A DNA stretch of 64,000 bases, taken from positions 558,001 through 622,000 of the forward strand of contig NW_027526486.1 of the NCBI RefSeq assembly GCF_052857255.1, given 5' to 3'. Position 1 is the first letter of the stretch. Each line of letters opens with the position of its first letter. The notes under the pieces are model-generated. The model was not told the origin of the DNA. It saw only the letters and a program-made list of their open reading frames with translations, and ran no database searches. This stretch comes from Amblyomma americanum (Eukaryota > Arthropoda > Arachnida > Ixodida > Ixodidae). This document shows positions 49,001 through 62,508 of the stretch, one piece after another. Position numbers and translations under genes: made by a program.

Positions 49001-49905
49001 CCGTTGTTTTGAACCGGAATACAAGTTTTCGCGCAGTTCTGAGAGAAAAAGTTTACACCTTTCTCTCGTCTACTATTCGACGACTCGTAAAATCGATGCT
49101 CGTGAATCTTGCTAGTTTCGACCTAAAACGATGTATCCCTTTGTTTTGAGCAGGAATACAAGTTTTCGCGCAGTTCTGAGAGAAAAAGTTTACACCTTTC
49201 TCTCGCGTTCTCTTCGATGACTTGTAAAATCGATGCTCGTGAATCATGCTAGTTTCGACCTAAAACGATGTATCCCGTTGTTTTGAGCCGGAATACACGT
49301 TTTCGCGCAGTTCTGAGAGGAAAAGTTTACACCTTTCTCTCGTGTACTCTTCGACGACTTGTAAAATCGATGCTCGTGAATCTTGCTAGTTTCGATCTAA
49401 AACGATGTATCCCGTTGTTTTGAGCCGGAATACAAGTTTTCGCGCCGTTCTGAGAGAAAACGTTTACACCTTTCTCTCGTCTACTATTCGAAGACTTGAA
49501 AAATCGATGCTCGTGAATCTTGCTAGTTTCGACCTAAAACGATGTATCCCTTTGTTTTCAGCCGGAATACAAGTTTTCGCGCAGTTCTGAGAGAAAAAGT
49601 TTACACCTTTCTCTCGTGTACTCTTCGACGACTTGTAAAATCGATGCTCATGAATCATGCAAGTTTCGACCTAAAATGGTGTATCCCGTTGTTTTGAGCC
49701 GGAATACAAGTTTTCGCGCAGTTCTGAGAGAAAAAGTTTACACCTTTCTCTCATCTACTCTTCGAAGACTTGTAAAATCGATGCTCGTGAATCTTGCTAG
49801 TTTCAATCTAAAACGATGTATCTCGTTGTTTTGAGCCGGAATACAAGTTTTCGCGAGGTTCTGAGAGAAAAAGTTTACACCTTTCTCTCGTCTACTATTC
49901 GACGA
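46012..49905. repeat. 137-bp satellite array, block A (right of the retrotransposon)
   Basis: The satellite resumes at AAAATCGATGCTCGTG. Anchors at 46,111 and 49,873 are 3,762 bp apart, which is 27 full monomers plus one 63-bp monomer with no net indel. Most monomers match block A types, including the GAGTCGGAATAC, ATACTCGTTATTC and CATGCAAG variants. Block B-like monomers occupy about 46,684-47,132. Short open frames here are repeat by-products. No gene is visible. Confidence 0.93.
46933..47132. repeat. 200-bp unit with 63-bp truncated monomer
   Basis: The deletion junction is at 47,002. It lies in a segment of about 880 bp that repeats 40,306-41,186 at an offset of 6,378 bp, so it is a duplicate of the unit left of the retrotransposon. 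Confidence 0.9.
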
Positions 49906-52900
49906 CTCGTAAAACCGATGCTCGTGAATCTTGCTAGTTTCGACCTAAAACGATTATCCCGTTGTTTTGAGCCGGAATAAATGTTTTCGCGCAGTTCTGC
50001 GAGAAAAAGTTTACACCTTTCTCTCGTGTACTCTTCGAGGACTTGTAAAATCGATGATCGTGAATCTTGCTAGTTTCGATCTAAAACGATGTATCCCGTT
50101 GTTTTGAGCCGGAATACAAGTTTTCGCGCAGTTCTGAGAGAAAACGTTTACACCTTTCTCTCGTCTACTATTCGAAGACTTGTAAAATCGATGCTCGTGA
50201 ATCTTGCTAGTTTCGATCTAAAACGATTTATCCTGTTGTTTTGAGCCGGAATACAAGTCTTCGCGCAGTCCTGAGAGAAAAAGTTTACACCTTTCTCTCG
50301 TCTATATTCGACAACTTGTAAAATCGATGCTCGTGAAACTTGCTAGTTTCGACCTAAAACGATGTATCCCGTTGTTTTGAGCCGGAATACATGTTTTCGC
50401 GCAGATCTCAGAGAAAAAGTTCACACCTTTCTCTCGTGTACTCTTAGACGACTTGTAAAATTGATGCTCGTGAATCTTGCTAGTTTCGATCTAAAACGAT
50501 GAATCCCGTTGTTTTGAGCCGGAATACAAGTTTTCGCGCAGTTCTGAGAGAAAAAGTTTACACCTTTCTCTCGTCTAGTATTCGACGACTTGTAAAATCG
50601 ATGCTCGTGAATCTTGCTAGTTTCTGCCTAAAACGATGTATCCCGTTGTTTTGAGCCGGAATACACGTTTTCGCGCAGTTCTGAGAGAAAAAGTTTACAC
50701 CTTTCTCTCGTGTACTCTTCGACGACATGTAAAATCGATGCTCGTGAATTTTGCTAGTTTCGATCTAAAACGATATATCCTGTTGTTTTGAGCCGGAATA
50801 CAAGTTTTTGCGCAGTTCGGAGAGAAAAAGTTTACACCTTTCTCTCGTCTACTCCTCGACGACTCGTAAAATCGATGCTCGTGAATCTTGCTAGTTTCGA
50901 TCTAAAACGATGTATCCCGTTGTTTTGAGCCGGAATACAAGTTTTCGCGCAGTTCTGAGAGTTAAAGGTTACACCTTTCTCTCGCGTACTCTTCGACGAC
51001 ATGTAAAATCGATGCTCGTGAATCATGCTAGTTTCGATCTAAAACGATGTATCCTGTTGTTTTGAGCCGGAATACAAGTTTTCGCGCAGTTCTGAGAGAA
51101 AAAGTTTACACCTTTCTCTCGTGTACTCTTCGACGACTAGTAAAATCGATGCTCGTGAATCTTGCTAGTTTCGATCTAAAACGATGTATCCCGTTGTTTT
51201 GAGCCGTAATACATGTTTTCGCGCAGTTCTGAGAGTTAAAGTTTACACCTTTCTCTCGTCTACTCTTCGAAGACTTGTGAAATTGATGCTCCTGAATCTT
51301 GCTAGATTCGATCTAAAGCGATGTATCCCGTTGTTTTGAGCCGGAATACAAGTTTTCGCGCAGTTCTGAGAGAAAAAGTTTACACATTTCTCTCGTCTAC
51401 TCTTCGACGACCTGCAATATCGATGCTCGTGAATCTTGCTAGTTTCGATCTAAAACGATGTAACCCGTTGTTTTGAGCCGGAATACAAGTTTTCGCGTAG
51501 TTCTGAGAGAAAAAGTTTACACCTTTCTCTCGTCTATATTCGACAACTTGTAAAATCGATGCTCGTGAAACTTGCTAGTTTCGACATAAAACGATGTATC
51601 CCGTTGTTTTGAGCCGGAATACATGTTTTCGCGCAGATCTCAGAGAAAAAGTTCACACCTTTCTCTCGTGTACTCTTAGACGACTTGTAAAATTGATGCT
51701 CGTGAATCTTGCTAGTTTCGATCTAAAACGATGAATCCCGTTGTTTTGAGCCGGAATACAAGTTTTCGCGCAGTTCTGAGAGAAAGTTTACACCTTTCTC
51801 TCGTCTAGTATTCGACGACTTGTAAAATCGATGCTCGTGAATCTTGCTAGTTTCGACCTAAAACGATGTATCCCGTTGTTTTGAGCCGGAATACAAGTTT
51901 TCGCGCAGTTCTGAGAGAAAAAGTTTACACCTTTCTCTCGTGTACTCTTCGACGACTTGTAAAATCGATGCACGTGAATCATGCTAGTTTCGGTCTAAAA
52001 CGATGTATCCTGTTGTTTTGAGCCGGAATACAAGTTTTCGCGCAGTTCTGAGAGAAAAGTTTACACCTTTCTCTCGTGTACTCTTCGACGACTTGTAAAA
52101 TCGATGCTCGTGAATCATGCTAGTTTCGATCTAAAACGATGTATCCCGTTGTTGTGAGCCGGAATACAAGTTTTCGCGCAGTTCTGAGAGAAAAAGTTTA
52201 CACCTTTCTCTCGTGTACTCTTCGACGACATGTAAAATCGATGCTCGTGAATTTTGCTAGTTTCGATCTAAAACGATATATCCTGTTGTTTTGAGCCGGA
52301 ATACAAGTTTTTGCGCAGTTCGGAGAGAAAAAGTTTACACCTTTCTCTCGTCTACTCCTCGACGACTCGTAAACTCGATGCTCGTGAATCTTGCTAGTTT
52401 AAATCTAAAACGATGTATCCCGTTGTTTTGAGCCGGAATACAAGTTTTCGCTCAGTTCTGAGAGTTAAAGTTTACACCTTTCTCTCGTGTACTCTTCGAC
52501 GACATGTAAAATCGATGCTCGTGAATCATGCTAGTTTCGATCTAAAACGATGTATCCTGTTGTTTTGAGCCGGAATACAAGTTTTCGCGCAGTTCTGAGA
52601 GAAAAAGTTTACACCTTTCTCTCGTGTACTCTTCGACGACTAGTAAAATCAATGCTCGTGAATCTTGCTAGTTTCGATCTAAAACGATGTATCCCGTTGT
52701 TTTGAGCCGTAATACAAGTTTTCGCGCAGTTCTGAGAGTTAAAGTTTACACCTTTCTCTCGTCTACTCTTCGAAGACTTGTGAAATCGATGCTCCTGAAT
52801 CTTGCTAGATTCGATCTAAAGCGATGTATCCCGTTGTTTTGAGCCGGAATACAAGTTTTCGCGCAGTTCTGAGAGAAAAAGTTTACACATTTCTCTCGTG

Positions 52901-55900
52901 TACTCTTCGACGACCTGCAATATCGATGCTCGTGAATCTTGCTAGTTTCGATCTAAAACGATGTAACCCGTTGTTTTGAGCCGGAATACAAGTTTTCGCG
53001 TAGTTCTGAGAGAAAAAGTTTACACCTTTCTCTCGTCTATATTCGACAACTTGTAAAATCGATGCTCGTGAAACTTGCTAGTTTCGACAAAAAACGATGT
53101 ATCCCGTTGTTTTGAGCCGGAATACATGTTTTCTCGCAGATCTCAGAGAAAAAGTTCACACCTTTCTCTCGTGTACTCTTAGACGACTTGTAAAATTGAT
53201 GCTCGTGAATCTTGCTAGTTTCGATCTAAAACGATGAATCCCGTTGTTTTGAGCCGGAATACAAGTTTTCGCGCAGTTCTGAGAGAAAGTTTACACCTTT
53301 CTCTCGTCTAGTATTCGACGACTTGTAAAATCGATGCTCGTGAATCTTGCTAGTTTCGACCTAAAACGATGTATCCCGTTGTTTTGAGCCGGAATACAAG
53401 TTTTCGCGCAGTTCTGAGAGAAAAAGTTTACACCTTTCTCTCGTGTACTCTTCGACGACTTGTAAAATCGATGCACGTGAATCATGCTAGTTTCGGTCTA
53501 AAACGATGTATCCTGTTGTTTTGAGCCGGAATACAAGTTTTCGCGCAGTTCTGAGAGAAAAGTTTACACCTTTCTCTCGTGTACTCTTCGACGACTTGTA
53601 AAATCGATGCTCGTGAATCATGCTAGTTTCGATCTAAAACGATGTATCCCGTTGTTGTGAGCCGGAATACAAGTTTTCGCGCAGTTCTGAGAGAAAAAGT
53701 TTACACCTTTCTCTCGTGTACTCTTCGACGACATGTAAAATCGATGCTCGTGAATTTTGCTAGTTTCGATCTAAAACGATATATCCTGTTGTTTTGAGCC
53801 GGAATACAAGTTTTTGCGCAGTTCGGAGAGAAAAAGTTTACACCTTTCTCTCGTCTACTCCTCGACGACTCGTAAAATCGATGCTCGTGAATCTTGCTAG
53901 TTTCGATCTAAAACGATGTATCCCGTTGTTTTGAGCCGGAATACAAGTTTTCGCGCAGTTCTGAGAGTTAAAGTTTACACCTTTCTCTCGTGTACTCTTC
54001 GACGACATGTAAAATCGATGCTCGTGAATCATGCTAGTTTCGATCTAAAACGATGTATCCTGTTGTTTTGAGCCGGAATACAAGTTTTCGCGCAGTTCTG
54101 AGAGAAAAAGTTTACACCTTTCTCTCGTGTACTCTTCGACGACTAGTAAAATCGATGCTCGTGAATCTTGCTAGTTTCGATCTAAAACGATGTATCCCGT
54201 TGTTTTGAGCCGTAATACAAGTTTTCGCGCATTCTGAGAGTTAAAGTTTACACCTTTCTCTCGTCTACTCTTCGAAGACTTGTGAAATCGATGCTCCTGA
54301 ATCTTGCTAGTTTCGATCTAAAACGATGTATCCCGTTGTTTTGAGCCGGAATACAAGTTTTCGCGCAGTTCTGAGAGAAAAAGTTTACACCTTTCTCTCG
54401 TGTACTCTTCGACGACTAGTAAAATCGATGCTCGTGAATCTTGCTAGTTTCGATCTAAAACGATGTATCCCGTTGTTTTGAGCCGTAATACATGTTTTCG
54501 CGCAGTTCTGAGAGAAAAAGTTTACACATTTCTCTCGTCTACTCTTCGACGACCTGCAATATCGATGCTCGTGAATCTTGCTAGTTTCGATCTAAAACGA
54601 TGTATCCCGTTGTTTTGAGCCGGAATACAAGTTTTTGCGCAGTTCTGAGAGAAAAAGTTTACACATTTCTCTCGTCTACTCTTCGATGACCTGTAAAATC
54701 GATGCTCGTGAAACTTGCTAGTTTCGACATAAAACGATGTATCCCGTTGTTTTGAGCCGGAATACATGTTTTCGCGCAGATCTCAGAGAAAAAGTTCACA
54801 CCTTGCTCTCGTGTACTCTTAGACGACTTGTAAAATTGATGCTCGTGAATCTTGCTAGTTTCGATCTAAAACGATGAATCCCGTTGTTTTGAGCCGGAAT
54901 ACAAGTTTTCGCGCAGTTCTGAGAGAAAAAGTTTACACCTTTCTCTCGTCTAGTATTCGACGACTTGTAAAATCGATGCTCGTGAATCTTGCTAGTTTCG
55001 ACCTAAAACGATGTATCCCGTTGTTTTGAGCCGGAATACACGTTTTCGCGCAGTTCTGAGAGAAAAAGTTTACACCTTTCTCTCGTGTACTCTTCGACGA
55101 CTTGACAAATCGATGCTCGTGAATCTTCCTAGTTTCGACCTAAAACGATGTATCCTTTTGTTTTGGCCGGAATACAAGTTTTCGCGCAGTTCTGAGAGAA
55201 AAAGTTTACACCTTTCTCTCGTGTACTCTTCGAAGACTTGTAAAATCGATGCTCGTGAATCTTGCTAGTTTCGATCTAAAACGATGTATCCCGTTGTTTT
55301 GAGCCGGAATACAAGTTTTCGCGCAGTTCTGAGAGAAAAAGTTTACACCTTTCTCTCGTGTACTCTTCGAAGACTTGTAAAATCGATGCTCGTGAATCTT
55401 GCTAGTTTCGATCTAAAACGATGTATCCCGTTGTTATGAGCCGGAATACAAGTTTTTGCGCAGTTCTGAGAGAAAAAGTTTACACCTTTCTCTCGTGTAC
55501 TCTTCGAAGACTTGTAAAATCGATGCTCGTGAATCTTGCTAGTTTTGATCTAAAACGATGTATCCCGTTGTTTTGAGTCGGAATACAAGTTTTCGCGCAG
55601 TTCTGAGAGTTAAAGTTTACACCTTTCTCTCGTCTACTCTTCGAAGACTTGTGAAATCGATTCTCGTGAATCTTGCTAGATTCGATCTAAAGCGATGTAT
55701 CTCGTTGTTTTGAGCCGGAATACAAGTTTTCGCGAGGTTCTGAGAGAAAACGTTTACACCTTTCTCTCGTGTACTCTTCGACGACTTGTAAAATCGATGC
55801 TCGTGAATCATGCTAGTTTTGACCTAAAACGATGTATCCCGTTGTTTTGAGCCGGAATACAAGTTTTCGCGCAGTTCTGAGAGAAAAAGTTTACACCTTT

Positions 55901-58896
55901 CTCTCGTGTACTCTTCGACGACATGTAAAATCGATGCTCGTGAATTTTGCTAGTTTCGATCTAAAACGATATATCCTGTTGTTTTGAGCCGGAATACAAG
56001 TTTTTGCGCAGTTCGGAGAGAAAAAGTTTACACCTTTCTCTCGTCTACTCCTCGACGACTCGTAAAATCGATGCTCGTGAATCTTGCTAGTTTCGATCTA
56101 AAACGATGTATCCCGTTGTTTTGAGCCGGAATAAAAGTTTTCGCGCAGTTCTGAGAGTTAAAGTTTACACCTTTCTCTCGTGTACTCTTCGACGACATGT
56201 AAAATCGATGCTCGTGAATCATGCTAGTTTTGATCTAAAACGATGTATCCTGTTGTTTTGAGCCGGAATACAAGTTTTCGCGCAGTTCTGAGAGAAAAAG
56301 TTTACACCTTTCTCTCGTGTACTCTTCGACGACTAGTAAAATCGATGCTCATGAATCTTGCTAGTTTCAATCTAAAACGATGTATCCCGTTGTTTTGAGC
56401 CGTAATACATGTTTTCGCGCAGTTCTGAGAGTTAAAGTTTACACCTTTCTCTCGTCTACTCTTCGAAGACTTGTGAAATCGATGCTCCTGAATCTTGCTA
56501 GATTCGATCTAAAGCGATGTATCCCGTTGTTTTGAGCCGGAATACAAGTTTTCGCGCAGTTCTGAGAGAAAAAGTTTACACATTTCTCTCGTCTACTCTT
56601 CGACGACCTGCAATATCGATGCTCGTGAATCTTGCTAGTTTCGATCTAAAACGATGTAACCCGTTGTTTTGAGCCGGAATACAAGTTTTCGCGTAGTTCT
56701 GAGAGAAAAAGTTTACACCTTTCTCTCGTCTATATTCGACAACTTGTAAAATCGATGCTCGTGAAACTTGCTAGTTTCGACATAAAACGATGTATCCCGT
56801 TGTTTTGAGCCGGAATACATGTTTTCGCGCAGATCTCAGAGAAAAAGTTCACACCTTTCTCTCGTGTACTCTTAGACGACTTGTAAAATTGATGCTCGTG
56901 AATCTTGCTAGTTTCGATCTAAAACGATGAATCCCGTTGTTTTGAGCCGGAATACAAGTTTTCGCGCAGTTCTGAGAGAAAGTTTACACCTTTCTCTCGT
57001 CTAGTATTCGACGACTTGTAAAATCGATGCTCGTGAATCTTGCTAGTTTCGACCTAAAACGATGTATCCCGTTGTTTTGAGCCGGAATACAAGTTTTCGC
57101 GCAGTTCTGAGAGAAAACGTTTACACTTTCTCTCGTCTACTATTCGAAGACTTGTAAAATCGATGCTCGTGAATCTTGCTAGTTTCGACCTAAAACGATG
57201 TATCCCTTTGTTTTGAGCCGGAATACAAGTTTTCGCGCAGTTCTGAGAGAAAAAGTTTACACCTTTCTCTCGTGTACTCTTCGACGACTTGTAAAATCGA
57301 TGCACGTGAATCATGCTAGTTTCGATCTAAAACGATGTATCCTCTTGTTTTGAGCCGGAATACAAGTTTTCGCGCAGTTCTGAGAGAAAAGTTTACACCT
57401 TTCTCTCGTGTACTCTTCGACGACTTGTAAAATCGATGCTCGTGAATCATGCTAGTTTCGATCTAAAACGATGTATCCCGTTGTTTTGAGCCGGAATACA
57501 AGTTTTCGCGCAGTTCTGAGAGAAAAAGTTTACACCTTTCTCTCGTGTACTCTTCGACGACTAGTAAAATCGATGCTCGTGAATCTTGCTAGTTTCGATC
57601 TAAAATGATGTATCCCGTTGTTTTGAGCCGGAATACAAGTTTTCGCGCAGTTCTGAGAGAAAAAGTTTACACCTTTCTCTCGTGTACTCTTCGACGACAT
57701 GTAAAATCGATGCTCGTGAATTTTGCTAGTTTCGATCTAAAACGATATATCCTGTTGTTTTGAGCCGGAATACAAGTTTTTGCACAGTTCGGAGAGAAAA
57801 AGTTTACACCTTTCTCTCGTCTACTCCTCGACGACTCGTAAAATCGATGCTCGTGAATCTTGCTAGTTTCGATCTAAAACGATGTATCTCGTTGTTTTGA
57901 GCCGGAATACAAGTTTTCGCGCAGTTCTGAGAGTTAAAGTTTACACCTTTCTCTCGTGTACTCTTCGACGACTAGTAAAATCGATGCTCGTGAATCTTGC
58001 TAGTTTCGATCTAAAACGATGTATCCCGTTGTTTTGAGCCGGAATACAAGTTTTCGCGAGGTTCTGAGAGAAAAAGTTTACACCTTTCTCTCGTGTACTC
58101 TTCGACGACATATAAAATCGATGCTCGTGAATTTTGCTAGTTTCGATCTAAAACGATATATCCTGTGTTTTGAGCCGGAATACAAGTTTTCGCGCAGTTC
58201 TGAGAGAAAAAGTTTACACATTTCTCTCGTCTACTCTTCGACGACCTGCAATATCGATGCTCGTGAATCTTGCTAGTTTCGATCTAAAACGATGTAACCC
58301 GTTGTTTTGAGCCGGAATACAAGTTTTCGCGCAGTTTTGAGAGAAAAGGTTTACACCTTTCTCTCGTCTATATTCGACAACTTGTAAAATCGATGCTCGT
58401 GAAACTTGCTAGTTTCGACATAAAACGATGTATCCCGGTTGTTTTGAGCCGGAATACATGTTTTCGCGCAGATCTCAGAGAAAAAGTTCACACCTTTCTC
58501 TCGTGTACTCTTAGACGACTTGTAAAATTGATGCTCGTGAATCTTGCTAGTTTCGATCTAAAACGATGTATCCCGTTGTTTTGAGCCGGAATACAAGTTT
58601 TCGCGCAGTTCTGAGAGTTAAAGTTTACACCTTTCTCTCGTGTACTCTTCGACGACATGTAAAATCGATGCTCGTGAATCATGCTAGTTTCGATCTAAAA
58701 CGATGTATTCTGTTGTTTTGAGCCGGAATACAAGTTTTCGCGCAGTTCTGAGAGAAAAAGTTTACACCTTTCTCTCGTGTACTCTTCGACGACTTGACAA
58801 ATCGATGCTCGTGAATCTTGCTAGTTTCGACCTAAAACGATGTATCCTTTTGTTTTGAGCCGGAATACAAGTTTTCGCGCAGTTCTGAGAGAAAAA

Positions 58897-59096
58897 GTTT
58901 ACACCTTTCTCTCGTCTACTCTTCGACGACTCGTAAAATCGATGCTCATGAATTTTGCTAGTTTCGATCTTCTCTCGTCTATTCTTCGATGACTCGTAAA
59001 ACCGATGCTCTTGAATCATGCTAGTTTCGATCTAAAACGTTGTATCCCGTTGTTTTGAGCCGGAATACAAGTTTTCGCGCAGTTCTGAGAGAAAAA
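58897..59096. repeat. 200-bp unit with 63-bp truncated monomer
   Basis: The deletion junction is at 58,966. The following monomer has a private AAAACCGATGCTCTTG change. Confidence 0.9.
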
Positions 59097-60328
59097 GTTT
59101 ACACCTTTCTCTCGTGTACTCTTCGAAGACTTGTAAAATCGATGCTCGTGAATCTTGCTAGTTTCGATCTAAAACGATGTATCCTGTTGTTTTGAGCCGG
59201 AATACAAGTTTTCGCGCAGTTCTGAGAGAAAAAGTTTACACCTTTCTCTCGTGTACTCTTCGACGACTAGTAAAATCGATGCTCGTGAATCTTGCTAGTT
59301 TCGATCTAAAACGATGTATCCCGTTGTTTTGAGCCGTAATACAAGTTTTCGCGCAGTTCTGAGAGTTAAAGTTTACACCTTTCTCTCGTCTACTCTTCGA
59401 AGACTTGTGAAATCGATGCTCCTGAATCTTGCTAGATTCGATCTAAAGCGATGTATCCCGTTGTTTTGAGCCGGAATACAAGTTTCCGCGCAGTTCTGAG
59501 AGAAAAAGTTTACACATTTCTCTCGTCTACTCCTTGACGACCTGTAATATCGATGCTCATGAATCTTGCTAGTTTCGATCTAAAACGATGTAACCCGTTG
59601 TTTTGAGCCGGAAAACAAGTTTTCGCGTAGTTCTGAGAGAAAAAGTTTACACCTTTCTCTCGTCTATATTCGACAACTTGTAAAATCGATGCTCGTGAAA
59701 CTTGCTAGTTTCGACATAAAACGATGTATCCCGTTGTTTTGAGCCGGAATACATGTTTTCGCGCAGATCTCAGAGAAAAAGTTCACACCTTGCTCTCGTG
59801 TACTCTTAGACGACTTGTAAAATTGATGCTCGTGAATCTTGCTAGTTTCGATCTAAAACGATGAATCCCGTTGTTTTGAGCCGGAATACAAGTTTTCGCG
59901 CAGTTCTGAGAGAAAAAGTTTACACCTTTCTCTCGTCTAGTATTCGACGACTTGTAAAATCGATGCTCGTGAATCTTGCTAGTTTCGATCTAAAACGATG
60001 AATCCCGTTGTTTTGAGCCGGAATACAAGTTTTCGCGCAGTTCTGAGAGAAAAAGTTTACACCTTTCTCTCGTCTAGTATTCGACGACTTGTAAAATCGA
60101 TGCTCGTGAATCTTGCTAGTTTCGACCTAAAACGATGTATCCCGTTGTTTTGAGCCGGAATACACGTTTTCGCGCAGTTCTGAGAGAAAAAGTTTACACC
60201 TTTCTCTCGTGTACTCTTCGACGACTTGACAAATCGATGCTCGTGAATCTTGCTAGTTTCGACCTAAAACGATGTATCCTTTTGTTTTGAGCCGGAATAC
60301 AAGTTTTCGCGCAGTTCTGAGAGAAAAA

Positions 60329-60528
60329 GTTTACACCTTTCTCTCATCTACTCTTCGACGACTCGTAAAATCGATGCTCATGAATTTTGCTAGTTTCCAT
60401 CTTCTCTCGTCTATTCTTCGATGACTCGTAAAATCGATGCTCTTGAATCATGCTAGTTTCGATCTAAAACGTTGTATCCCGTTGTTTTGAGCCGGAATAC
60501 AAGTTTTCGCGCAGTTCTGAGAGAAAAA
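60329..60528. repeat. 200-bp unit with 63-bp truncated monomer
   Basis: The same deletion is present, with a private TTTCCATC at the junction (60,398) in place of TTTCGATC. Confidence 0.9.
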
Positions 60529-62308
60529 GTTTACACCTTTCTCTCGTGTACTCTTCGAAGACTTGTAAAATCGATGCTCGTGAATCTTGCTAGTTTCGAT
60601 CTAAAACGATGTATCCCGTTGTTTTGAGCCGGAATACAAGTTTTTGCGCAGTTCTGAGAGAAAAAGTTTACACCTTTCTCTCGTGTACTCTTCGAAGACT
60701 TGTTAAATCGATGCTCGTGAATCTTGCTAGTTTTGATCTAAAACGATGTATCCCGTTGTTTTGAGTCGGAATACAAGTTTTCGCGCAGTTCTGAGAGTTA
60801 AAGTTTACACCTTTCTCTCGTCTACTCTTCGAAGACTTGTGAAATCGATTCTCGTGAATCTTGCTAGATTCGATCTAAAGCGATGTATCTCGTTGTTTTG
60901 AGCCGGAATACAAGTTTTCGCGAGGTTCTGAGAGAAAACGTTTACACCTTTCTCTCGTGTACTCTTCGACGACTTGTAAAATCGATGCTCGTGAATCATG
61001 CTAGTTTTGACCTAAAACGATGTATCCCGTTGTTTTGAGCCGGAATACAAGTTTTCGCGCAGTTCTGATAGAAAAAGTTTACACCTTTCTCTCGTGTACT
61101 CTTCGACGACATGTAAAATCGATGCTCGTGAATTTTGCTAGTTTCGATCTAAAACGATATATCCTGTGTTTTGAGCCGGAATACAAGTTTTTGCGCAGTT
61201 CGGAGAGAAAAAGTTTACACCTTTCTCTCGTCTACTCCTCGACGACTCGTAAAATCGATGCTCGTGAATCTTGCTAGTTTCGATCTAAAACGATGTATCC
61301 TGTTGTTTTGAGCCGGAATACAAGTTTTCGCGCAGTTCTGAGAGAAAAAGTTTACACCTTTCTCTCGTGTACTCTTCGACGATTAGTAAAATTGATGCTC
61401 GTGAATCTTGCTAGTTTCGATCTAAAACGATGTATCCCGTTGTTTTGAGCCGTAATACATGTTTTCGCGCAGTTCTGAGAGTTAAAGTTTACACCTTTCT
61501 CTCGTCTACTCTTCGAAGACTTGTGAAATCGATGCTCCTGAATGTTGCTAGATTCGATCTAAAGCGATGTATCCCGTTGTTTTGAGCCGGAATACAAGTT
61601 TTCGCGCAGTTCTGAGAGAAAAAGTTTACACATTTCTCTCGTCTACTCTTCGACGACCTGCAATATCGATGCTCGTGAATCTTGCTAGTTTCGATCTAAA
61701 ACGATGTAACCCGTTGTTTTGAGCCGGAATACAAGTTTTCGCGCAGTTCTGAGAGAAAAAGTTTACACCTTTCTCTCGTCTATATTCGACAACTTGTAAA
61801 ATCGATGCTCGTGAAACTTGCTAGTTTCGACATAAAACGATGTATCCCGGTTGTTTTGAGCCGGAATACATGTTTTCGCGCAGATCTCAGAGAAAAAGTT
61901 CACACCTTTCTCTCGTGTACTCTTAGACGACTTGTAAAATTGATGCTCGTGAATCTTGCTAGTTTCGATCTAAAACGATGTATCCCGTTGTTTTGAGCCG
62001 GAATACAAGTTTTCGCGCAGTTCTGAGAGTTAAAGTTTACACCTTTCTCTCGTGTACTCTTCGACGACATGTAAAATCGATGCTCGTGAATCATGCTAGT
62101 TTCGATCTAAAACGATGTATTCTGTTGTTTTGAGCCGGAATACAAGTTTTCGCGCAGTTCTGAGAGAAAAAGTTTACACCTTTCTCTCGTGTACTCTTCG
62201 ACGACTTGACAAATCGATGCTCGTGAATCTTGCTAGTTTCGACCTAAAACGATGTATCCTTTTGTTTTGAGCCGGAATACAAGTTTTCGCGCAGTTCTGA
62301 GAGAAAAA

Positions 62309-62508
62309 GTTTACACCTTTCTCTCGTCTACTCTTCGACGACTCGTAAAATCGATGCTCATGAATTTTGCTAGTTTCGATCTTCTCTCGTCTATTCTTCG
62401 ATGACTCGTAAAATCGATGCTCTTGAATCATGCTAGTTTCGATCTAAAACGTTGTATCCCGTTGTTTTGAGCCGGAATACAAGTTTTCGCGCAGTTCTGA
62501 GAGAAAAA
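62309..62508. repeat. 200-bp unit with 63-bp truncated monomer
   Basis: The deletion junction is at 62,378. This is the copy of the 58.9-kb unit within the 3,412-bp repeat. Confidence 0.9.
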